A DNA stretch of 10,298 nt from Mageeibacillus sp. UBA3781 (lineage in GTDB: Bacteria; Bacillota; Clostridia; Saccharofermentanales; Saccharofermentanaceae). This document shows, piece after piece, positions 5,863 to 10,298 of this stretch. The number at the start of each line of letters is the position of its first letter. Position 1 is the first letter of the stretch. The translations under genes and the position numbers were made by a program. The stretch is taken from NCBI GenBank assembly GCA_002368805.1, contig DFFH01000110.1, positions 1-10,298 of the forward strand. Reading direction: 5' to 3'. The notes under the pieces were generated by a model. The model worked only from the letters and a program-made list of their open reading frames with translations. It ran no database searches and had not been told where the DNA came from.

Positions 5863-6795
5863 ATGTCAAATCCGGGAATCCTTTTCCGCGTCGCGGACAT
5901 GAACAGAAAAGCATTTATCAAAAACTGCATCGAGTGTGACACTCCGAGGATGGAGGCCACAGTCTTTCCGGAAGGTGTCAATGTCGAATCCGATATTCCC
6001 TATGCCGATGGAAAAGCACTCCCCCCGCCCATGGCGATGGATGCTCAGGCGGAAGGCTTCTCCCTCTGCAGCTCTAACAGAATCCTGGATATCTATACCC
6101 CAAAGGATGCCAAGGCGAAAGAAGTATTCCTTCTGATCCATGGCGGTGCTTTTGTATATGGATGCAAGGAGCTCGACAAAGAATTCGGCATGCACCTGGC
6201 ATTAAGATCCGGCATCACGGTCGCCAACATGAATTACCGGCTCTTCCCGGGAACCGACCTTAAGGGTGTTCTTACCGATATTTTCTATGCGGTTTCTTTC
6301 CTGTGCGAGAAAGGTTATACCACCTTCCACACCGTAGGCGACTCTGCCGGCGGATATCTCTGCCTCATCACAGCGATCCTTCTTAATTCCGAGGAAGCCA
6401 GGAAGGAGCTTGGGATCACGGACTTTTCCTACTCCGTCACTTGCAAGAGCACAAGCCCGATCTGCGGCGATCACGTCGAGAGCCCCAGACAGTTTGCCGG
6501 CATCTACTTTAATCCGAAGAGAGATCTTCCTTCTTACATCTACGACCTGGCTGAGATGGTAAAGAAGTTCGGCTGTCCTCCGGTGGTCCTTACCACGGGC
6601 GATCAGGACATGATGCTAAAGCAGAACGAACTTCTTTATAAGAGGCTTTTAGATCTCGGCATTCCGGTACAGTATTACTGTGCGGAAACGACCGAGGATA
6701 CCCGTCCGATGCATCACGTCTACGCCATCGTTCATCCGACATGGCCCGAGGGCATCAAGACGATCGACATGACGATCGAGAATGCGAAAGGATAA
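5863..6795 (+). CDS. Alpha/beta hydrolase, HSL-like esterase
   Basis: 310-residue cytoplasmic alpha/beta-fold hydrolase of the hormone-sensitive lipase (bacterial family IV) type, probably a carboxylesterase. The oxyanion motif HGGAF is at 93-97, the nucleophile Ser161 is in GDSAGGY, the acid is probably Asp247 or Asp249 in TTGDQDM, and the base His284 or His285 in PMHHVY. No signal peptide is visible; the first 75 residues act as a cap region. The start is ATG 5863, 7 bases after AAGGAGGG; an upstream in-frame ATG at 5797 lies inside the terminator stem of the preceding gene and is rejected. It is flanked by the two paralogous lipoprotein genes. The natural substrate cannot be deduced. Confidence 0.9.
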   Translation: MSNPGILFRVADMNRKAFIKNCIECDTPRMEATVFPEGVNVESDIPYADGKALPPPMAMDAQAEGFSLCSSNRILDIYTPKDAKAKEVFLLIHGGAFVYGCKELDKEFGMHLALRSGITVANMNYRLFPGTDLKGVLTDIFYAVSFLCEKGYTTFHTVGDSAGGYLCLITAILLNSEEARKELGITDFSYSVTCKSTSPICGDHVESPRQFAGIYFNPKRDLPSYIYDLAEMVKKFGCPPVVLTTGDQDMMLKQNELLYKRLLDLGIPVQYYCAETTEDTRPMHHVYAIVHPTWPEGIKTIDMTIENAKG

Positions 6796-6881
6796 CACCT
6801 TCCGGGATGACTTTGATCTGATTTCTCCCGGAATTCCTCCGATCTGAAAAGCATATCGGATCACAACCAAAAATACGAAAC

Positions 6882-6919
6882 AAAAAAGACCGCCACTTCA
6901 AATCGAAGTGACGGTCTTT
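6882..6919 (-). terminator. Intrinsic terminator of the charge-block lipoprotein gene
   Basis: On the minus strand a 15-base stem (arms 6885-6899 and 6905-6919, loop of 5) is perfect except for one U-G pair and is followed by a T run (complement of 6882-6887). Read on the plus strand the same stem has one C-A mismatch and hardly any T run, so it would be a weaker terminator for the converging hydrolase gene. A further imperfect hairpin, TTCCGGGA/TCCCGGAA at 6800-6833, follows the hydrolase stop without a T run. Confidence 0.88.
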
Positions 6920-6972
6920 GATCATTATCAGCTGACTATAGGATATCGTCAGTAATATTCATTTTTCAAAGA

Positions 6973-7695
6973 TTATGCAGAAATCTTTGCAATCTCTTTG
7001 CCGTTCTTATCGCAGTAAATATACGTGATCGTAATATCGGAAACGTTGTACTGTGCTTCGATGGATCCCTTGAGGTTCTCGATCATCTTCTTATTTGCAT
7101 CAGTGTCGATAGATTTCTGCATCAGCTGTGCGGTCGCATCATCGAATTCCTGATTGAAATAGTATGTATAGATGAGTTCATTTCCTTCAACTTCAATGGT
7201 AAGGTCCTTCATGGAAGAATCGTTCTGAACATACTGCTTCTGAGCCTGATCATTCATCATCTTCAGCTCATCCGGGCTGATAGCTTCTTCCAGAGTTTTA
7301 CCGCTGTTGTTCTTCTTTGTGTCCTTAGTAGTATCCTCTGTCTCGCTCGGCTCTGTTTCATCATCATCATCGTCATCAGCCGTTGTAGTTGTCTTCTTTG
7401 TTTTCTTAGTTGTCTTTTCTGTCTCGTCCTCGTCGTCCTCGTCGTCCTCGTCGTCGTCTTCGTCAGCTGTTGTCTTTTTAGTCTTCTTTGTTTTCTTTGT
7501 CTTTTTTGTCTCGTCGTCGTCCTCGTCATCGTCGTCATCTTCGTCTTCGTCTTCGTCTTCATCGTCGTCTTCGATGTCTTCGATGTCCTCGTCCGCTTTC
7601 GTCTTCTTTGTCTTCTTTGTTTCTTCGCTCTTCTTACAAGCAACAGCAGATGTAAACATCATCATTGCCAGAAGAATGCTCGCCAGTTTTTTCAT
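6973..7695 (-). CDS. Predicted lipoprotein with alternating acidic and Lys/Thr blocks and conserved C-terminal domain
   Basis: 240-residue secreted lipoprotein of unknown function. The signal peptide ends in the lipobox SAVAC with Cys20 lipidated. Residues 21-131 form a low-complexity linker in which KKTKKT-type basic blocks alternate with nearly pure Asp/Glu blocks (about 34-62, 77-92, 106-119), each acidic block beginning with Ala-Asp. Residues 134-240 form a domain 61% identical, without gaps, to the small lipoprotein at 5359-5751, with the shared core SIDTDANKKMIENL and end ITYIY..DKN..EIA..SA. The start is ATG 7695, 6 bases after GGAGGAG; the longer in-frame extension upstream runs through the promoter and is rejected. 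Plausible roles are wall spacing or cation binding by the linker (inference). The C-terminal domain probably acts outside the cell. Linker length may vary between strains. Confidence 0.9.
   Translation of the reverse strand: MKKLASILLAMMMFTSAVACKKSEETKKTKKTKADEDIEDIEDDDEDEDEDEDDDDDEDDDETKKTKKTKKTKKTTADEDDDEDDEDDEDETEKTTKKTKKTTTTADDDDDDETEPSETEDTTKDTKKNNSGKTLEEAISPDELKMMNDQAQKQYVQNDSSMKDLTIEVEGNELIYTYYFNQEFDDATAQLMQKSIDTDANKKMIENLKGSIEAQYNVSDITITYIYCDKNGKEIAKISA
7303..7635 (-). repeat. Triplet-repeat tract encoding the charge-block linker
   Basis: About 330 bases with runs of GAC/GAA/GAG codons (plus strand: gtc, ttc, ctc) alternating with AAG/AAA and ACA/ACT codons. Three imperfect cycles of the pattern [KKTKK..T]-[AD(D/E)n] are visible. 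All units are multiples of three, so replication slippage would change the protein length without breaking the frame. Confidence 0.85.
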
Positions 7696-7711
7696 GTTTC
7701 TCCTCCAGTCC

Positions 7712-7730
7712 TCACATGATGTACATGTGA
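7712..7730. promoter_or_regulatory. Dyad in the leader of the charge-block lipoprotein gene
   Basis: TCACATG-ATGTA-CATGTGA, perfect 7-base arms around 5 bases. It lies in the untranslated leader, ending about 10 bases before the GGAGGAG site. It could be a repressor site or an mRNA hairpin. No equivalent was found upstream of the paralogous gene at 5359. Confidence 0.5.
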
Positions 7731-7752
7731 CCCATTCTTTTTTACAACATAC

Positions 7753-7781
7753 AGTATAATGAACAAATGCTATAGCATCAA
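7753..7781 (-). promoter_or_regulatory. Promoter of the charge-block lipoprotein gene
   Basis: Minus strand -35 TTGATG (7776-7781) and -10 TATACT (7753-7758), 17-base spacer. The start of transcription should be near 7746, giving a leader of about 50 bases with the dyad at 7712-7730. The spacer contains the small palindrome GCTATAGC. Confidence 0.7.
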
Positions 7782-7816
7782 GTCGATCTGACTTGTCTCT
7801 TTTCACAAAGAAATGA

Positions 7817-7847
7817 GTGAGATGCCTACATTTCGTAGGCATCTCAC
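7817..7847 (-). terminator. Hairpin, probable terminator after the Arg-rich protein gene
   Basis: Perfect 13-base stem GTGAGATGCCTAC/GTAGGCATCTCAC with a 5-base loop. On the minus strand it is followed by TCATTTCTTTG, a broken T run, so termination may be incomplete. It lies 69 bases after the stop of the small Arg-rich protein gene and just before the lipoprotein promoter. Confidence 0.7.
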
Positions 7848-7915
7848 CCTTCAAAAAGAGGTAGTTATGAAAGAACTGACAAACAATCGCATCTCTTTTC
7901 TCAATCAATGACCCT

Positions 7916-8203
7916 TCAAGCAGACAGCACCGTACGAACCGGGCGCACCTGACGCTGAATCGAACTTCGGATAACCTGTTCCTGCCGGACAGGTCTTCTC
8001 GGCTGCGTGTATCTCACACTGTTCGGGCGCTGAGAATGTCCGGGTCTCTGACGGGGCGGGATACTCCTTCCGGCACTTCTGGAAGTGTTCCTTACCACAC
8101 GATTTTTACTCTGTCTTCGTCTTTCTGCCGCTTTCTTCTCCATGTCCTTAGACGCCATACGAAGGAAGATCATTCCTGCTAAAAAAACCAGTGCACTCCA
8201 CAT
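7916..8203 (-). CDS. Small membrane-anchored Arg/Gln-rich protein of unknown function
   Basis: 95-residue protein that I do not recognise. Residues about 2-17 are hydrophobic (WSALVFLAGMIFL), a probable single membrane anchor. The remainder is strongly basic and of low complexity, with many Arg, Gln, Ser and Pro and repeated PRRPVRQ / RPVR-like pieces; it is probably disordered. The start chosen is ATG 8203, with GAGGG 8 bases upstream; a GTG at 8218 would add five residues but its AGGA is only about 4 bases away. If the N-terminus is a signal anchor, the basic tail would be cytoplasmic by the positive-inside rule and could touch nucleic acid or acidic lipids (inference). It has its own terminators on both sides and looks monocistronic. 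It could also be a spurious ORF, but the stop-to-terminator layout argues for a gene. Confidence 0.62.
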   Translation of the reverse strand: MWSALVFLAGMIFLRMASKDMEKKAAERRRQSKNRVVRNTSRSAGRSIPPRQRPGHSQRPNSVRYTQPRRPVRQEQVIRSSIQRQVRPVRTVLSA

Positions 8204-8277
8204 GTTCAAAACCCTCACTTTTCCTGTTTCCGCTGACTTTTTCTCAGCTGCTGTTCTCTTTATCTTGACTTAATGAT

Positions 8278-8310
8278 AAAAAAATAGCTGTCCAAATATT
8301 CGGACAGCTA
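8278..8310 (-). terminator. Intrinsic terminator of the flavin reductase-like gene
   Basis: Minus strand TAGCTGTCC pairs with GGACAGCTA (arms 8285-8293 and 8302-8310, 8-base loop) and is followed by seven T (8278-8284). It lies 77 bases after the stop at 8388. Confidence 0.92.
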
Positions 8311-8387
8311 CAAAAGACTGTTTTTCTTTAATTGTATATTTAAACTGGATTTTTTCTGTAACTAAAGCAAATACAGTGTATAAAAAC

Positions 8388-8864
8388 TCAGCGGCGGATA
8401 ATATCTACGACTTCGCCGATATACATATCGTGCGGTGCGTCTTTTGCATAGAACTGTTCCGCGATCTCCGGGCGCATGTTCTTCGGGTCCATAGTCTGCA
8501 TAAAGAGTTTTCTGCAGACGAGGGTGACCTCTGCCTCTTTAAAAGTCACGGACTCTCCGGCTGCTTCGGAAGTAAGCTCCGGCATATGCATCTTATCGAT
8601 GTCGCGGCCGGACTTTGCACCAAGCACGCCCAGGGTCTTTTTCATCTTTTCCGGGTAAAAGCTTACCGTGAAATACTCGTTATCATCCATAAACTCATGG
8701 GTGTATCTGGAGGTGCGCACATATACGGTCGCTACCGGTTTTCCCCAGATCGTCCCGAGACCTCCCCAGGAGATCGTCATGGTGTTGAACTTCTCCATAT
8801 TTCCGGCGGTAAGGAGTGCCCACTGCTTGTCATATGTTTCAAAAATATTAGTTGTAAAGTCCAT
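8388..8864 (-). CDS. Flavin reductase family protein (FMN-binding split barrel)
   Basis: 158-residue cytoplasmic protein of the flavin reductase-like/FMN-binding family. The typical front part is present: LLTAGN.EKFNTMTISWGGLGTIWGKPVA at about 18-45, followed by YVRTSRYTHEFM (48-59) and YFTVSFYPE (64-72), the segments that form the FMN pocket in relatives. The end (MYIGEVVDIIRR) is the usual last strand. Start ATG 8864 has GGAGG 5 bases upstream. In anaerobes such proteins pass electrons from NAD(P)H to oxygen- or peroxide-reducing partners, sometimes fused to rubredoxin. Rubrerythrin is encoded directly upstream, so a shared role in peroxide defence is plausible (inference). The family also holds unrelated electron carriers, so substrate is open. 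The gene has no obvious promoter of its own. Confidence 0.9.
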   Translation of the reverse strand: MDFTTNIFETYDKQWALLTAGNMEKFNTMTISWGGLGTIWGKPVATVYVRTSRYTHEFMDDNEYFTVSFYPEKMKKTLGVLGAKSGRDIDKMHMPELTSEAAGESVTFKEAEVTLVCRKLFMQTMDPKNMRPEIAEQFYAKDAPHDMYIGEVVDIIRR

Positions 8865-8874
8865 GGTTTCCTCC

Positions 8875-8909
8875 AAAAAGATGATGGATCCGCTTTCGGA
8901 TCCATCATC
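8875..8909 (-). terminator. Terminator-like hairpin between rubrerythrin and flavin reductase genes
   Basis: On the minus strand a perfect 13-base stem (arms 8880-8892 and 8897-8909, 4-base loop) is followed by TTTTT (8875-8879) and then at once by the GGAGG ribosome site of the flavin reductase-like gene. It should stop most transcripts from rubrerythrin while letting some through, setting a ratio between the two proteins, or it may be an RNA processing or stability element. Confidence 0.8.
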
Positions 8910-8934
8910 GCACTTCATTTAAGTTTAGATCCGA

Positions 8935-9480
8935 TCAATAGTTATCTGCGTTGATCTCGAAATAGGACTGCGGGTGGTTGCAGGCCGGGCATACGTCAGG
9001 TGCTTTTGTACCAACTACGATATGACCGCAGTTTCTGCACTCCCATACCTTAACTTCACTCTTCTCAAAGACCTGCGCCATCTCGATATTCTTCAGAAGG
9101 GCACGATAACGCTCTTCATGGTGCTTTTCGATCGCGGCAACGAGACGGAATTTCTTGGCAAGCTCCGGGAAACCCTCTTCCTCTGCGGTCTTCGCAAAAC
9201 CTTCGTACATGTCGGTCCACTCATAATTCTCGCCGTCAGCAGCGGCAGCCAGATTCGCCTTTGTGTCGCCGATGCCCTTCAGTTCTTTGAACCACATCTT
9301 TGCGTGTTCTTTTTCATTCTCGGCGGTCTTCAGGAAGATCGCGGACATCTGCTCGTAGCCTTCCTTCTTTGCCACGGATGCAAAATATGTATACTTGTTT
9401 CTTGCCTGGGATTCACCTGCAAAAGCAGCCTCCAGGTTCTTCTCGGTCTGTGTGCCGGAATACGGATTCGGATTTGCCAT
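8935..9480 (-). CDS. rbr: Rubrerythrin
   Basis: 181-residue peroxide-scavenging enzyme of the cytoplasm: a four-helix ferritin-like diiron domain followed by a rubredoxin domain, reducing hydrogen peroxide to water. Probable diiron ligands are Glu23 (GES), Glu56 and His59 (ENEKEH), Glu87 and Asp90 (YEWTDM), Glu118 and His121 (EKHH). The residue at 90 is Asp where the Desulfovibrio protein has Glu. The rubredoxin iron is held by Cys148, Cys151, Cys164 and Cys167 (CRNC, CPAC). The start is ATG 9480 behind AGAGGTGG; an in-frame GTG at 9489 lies inside that ribosome site. It has its own promoter region with a PerR-box-like sequence. The flavin reductase-like protein encoded next may supply electrons (inference). 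Confidence 0.98.
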   Translation of the reverse strand: MANPNPYSGTQTEKNLEAAFAGESQARNKYTYFASVAKKEGYEQMSAIFLKTAENEKEHAKMWFKELKGIGDTKANLAAAADGENYEWTDMYEGFAKTAEEEGFPELAKKFRLVAAIEKHHEERYRALLKNIEMAQVFEKSEVKVWECRNCGHIVVGTKAPDVCPACNHPQSYFEINADNY

Positions 9481-9522
9481 AGTTGCCACCTCTTTCTACC
9501 TCATGGGTATATTGATTTCACC

Positions 9523-9542
9523 GCACTCTCTTATGAGAATGC
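9523..9542 (-). other. Hairpin in the rubrerythrin leader
   Basis: In the minus-strand RNA GCAUUCUC pairs with GAGAGUGC (one U-G) around AUAA. It lies between the predicted transcription start and the rubrerythrin ribosome site and may stabilise the 5' end. Weak evidence. Confidence 0.35.
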
Positions 9543-9544
9543 CT

Positions 9545-9559
9545 ACATAAGTATTATAG
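9545..9559 (-). promoter_or_regulatory. Rubrerythrin promoter -10 with PerR-box-like sequence
   Basis: TATAAT (9553-9558, minus strand) is a good -10, although the -35 region at 17 bases (TAGTAA) is poor. The 15 bases CTATAATACTTATGT match 10 of the 14 specified positions of the PerR box TTATAATNATTATAA and cover the -10. PerR is known to repress rubrerythrins in Clostridium, so repression relieved by peroxide is plausible. Confidence 0.5.
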
Positions 9560-9585
9560 TGCTTTTGCCGCCGGATTACTATTCA

Positions 9586-10209
9586 TTACGGACGCGGCAG
9601 GCCACATTCACAGCAGAATTTTCCGGTGTTTAGTGTTCCGCACTTGCAGGTCCATCCGTCTTTAGAAGAAGCCGCCATCATGCCCATACCCATACCCATA
9701 AAGCCGTTCATCATCGGCGCCGAGGTATTATTCGTCTCGGATTTCTCGACGCTGACGCGAGTGTCCGGGGCGGCGATGCTGTTTAGAAGATCCTCCATGG
9801 CTTTCAGATCCTCCCCTTTCCCGGCTGCTGTCACCGCACGCTGATCAAAGTTCACGATCTCATATGGTTTGCCGCCGAGGTCACTGTAATCGAGGATGAT
9901 AGATCCTCTGGCGGACGATGAATAATCCGTGCAGATAAAGCGCGGATCCTCTTCGTACTTAAGGTCGCCCCAGCAGGCCATGTCGATCCTCTCTGCGGTC
10001 CGGCGGATCTCTTCCGCGATCTCCGGGGTCAGGTTCCAGGTCGAGACTTCGCGAAGATATCCCTCGATCACCGTCCGGACCAGAACGGTCTTTCCATCTT
10101 TCTCCCGGATCACTTCTATCGAATCACTCTTGTTGCTGCCCATCATCATGCCGGAAGACGAACTCGATAACTGGATACGGCTGATCTTCTTGTATTTTTT
10201 GTCACTCAT
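9586..10209 (-). CDS. Protein of unknown function with C-terminal zinc ribbon
   Basis: 207-residue cytoplasmic protein. Residues 1-30 are Lys- and Ser-rich, 31-147 form a compact domain (including RTVIEGYLREVSTWNLTPE and SARGSIILDYSDLGGKPYEI) that I do not recognise, 148-187 is a linker with a Met/Gly-rich stretch (NGFMGMGMGMMAA), and the end is a short zinc ribbon, WTCKCGTLNTGKFCCECGLP, with Cys188, 190, 199, 200 and 202. Such a terminal ribbon (CxCG...GKFCxECG) is common on otherwise different Firmicutes proteins. The start ATG 10209 has GGAG 8 bases upstream; a GTG at 10239 is a weaker choice because it lies inside the preceding gene. It begins only 2 bases after the stop of the upstream partial gene, so the two are probably one operon. 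Confidence 0.8.
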   Translation of the reverse strand: MSDKKYKKISRIQLSSSSSGMMMGSNKSDSIEVIREKDGKTVLVRTVIEGYLREVSTWNLTPEIAEEIRRTAERIDMACWGDLKYEEDPRFICTDYSSSARGSIILDYSDLGGKPYEIVNFDQRAVTAAGKGEDLKAMEDLLNSIAAPDTRVSVEKSETNNTSAPMMNGFMGMGMGMMAASSKDGWTCKCGTLNTGKFCCECGLPRP

Positions 10210-10211
10210 GG

Positions 10212-10298
10212 TCAGTGCTCCATCTTCCAGATCGCGCACGAGTATGGCGGGAGAACGGATCCTCCGCCGAAGTCGTGGATGTTTCCCGTCAGAAGATC
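10212..10298 (-). CDS. C-terminal fragment, possible glycoside hydrolase (partial, runs off the right edge)
   Basis: An open frame of 28 codons plus TGA enters from the right edge and ends 2 bases before the zinc-ribbon gene. It begins DLLTGNIHDF and ends VLPPYSCAIWKMEH. The pattern DLLTG ... LPPYxxxxx is typical of the closing beta-sandwich strands of glycoside hydrolases such as GH13 or GH42 enzymes, so a sugar-cleaving enzyme is likely. The fragment is too short to choose a family. The tight spacing to the next gene and the fitting stop support it as coding. Confidence 0.5.
   Translation of the reverse strand, partial: DLLTGNIHDFGGGSVLPPYSCAIWKMEH

Noticed and set aside
7303..7635. CRISPR array or tandem-repeat element
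   Set aside because: The repeats are codon triplets with no spacers of constant length and lie inside a convincing reading frame.
7307..7759. Plus-strand frame encoding long poly-Ser/Val runs
   Set aside because: It is the complement of the Asp/Glu and Lys codon tract of the lipoprotein gene. The lipobox, ribosome site and paralogy all support the minus strand.
7696..7908. N-terminal extension of the charge-block lipoprotein by 71 residues
   Set aside because: It would run through the -35/-10, the leader dyad and the hairpin at 7817-7847, and would bury the signal peptide.

Overview
The window looks like chromosomal DNA from a strictly anaerobic, low-to-mid GC member of the Clostridia (Lachnospiraceae/Oscillospiraceae type). 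The clues are the clostridial gene families (FeoA-FeoA-FeoB plus a FeoB-associated Cys-rich peptide, classical rubrerythrin, small lipoproteins with a short lipobox), strong GGAGG ribosome binding sites, consensus sigma-A promoters and compact intrinsic terminators. I see no phage, transposon, CRISPR, tRNA or rRNA. The genus cannot be fixed from the sequence alone.

Left part (1-3283, minus strand): a ferrous iron uptake operon read right to left. Two FeoA genes are followed by FeoB and a Cys-rich single-pass membrane peptide; feoA/feoB and feoB/peptide overlap by ATGA. It starts from a textbook promoter (TTGACA-N17-TATAAT) overlaid by three GTTAG-N6-CTAAC dyads, one filling the -35/-10 spacer. 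This suggests tight repression by a metal-sensing repressor. FeoB carries a very acidic insertion between its first two membrane segments.

Middle-left (3321-5081, minus): an EamA/DMT transporter and a VanX-type D-Ala-D-Ala dipeptidase, probably one transcript, closed by a good terminator in front of the feo promoter. No other van genes are present.

Middle (5281-7781): two paralogous lipoproteins face each other across an alpha/beta hydrolase. The short one (130 aa, plus strand) is little more than signal peptide plus domain. The long one (240 aa, minus strand) has the same 107-residue C-terminal domain (65 of 107 identical, no gaps) but inserts about 110 residues of alternating Lys/Thr and Asp/Glu blocks behind the lipid anchor. 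Both have the same GGAGGAG ribosome binding site and similar terminator stems. The hydrolase lies between them on the plus strand.

Right part (7817-10298, minus): a small Arg-rich membrane-anchored protein of unknown function; a flavin reductase-like FMN-binding protein; rubrerythrin with a PerR-box-like sequence over its -10; a protein of unknown function with a C-terminal zinc ribbon; and the last 28 codons of what may be a glycoside hydrolase, running off the right edge. Rubrerythrin and the flavin protein form a plausible oxidative stress pair, separated by a hairpin with a T5 run that directly abuts the ribosome binding site of the second gene.

The strongest leads for unreported biology are the inverted lipoprotein pair with its charge-block linker, the triple operator of the feo promoter, and the terminator-like hairpin between rubrerythrin and the flavin protein.
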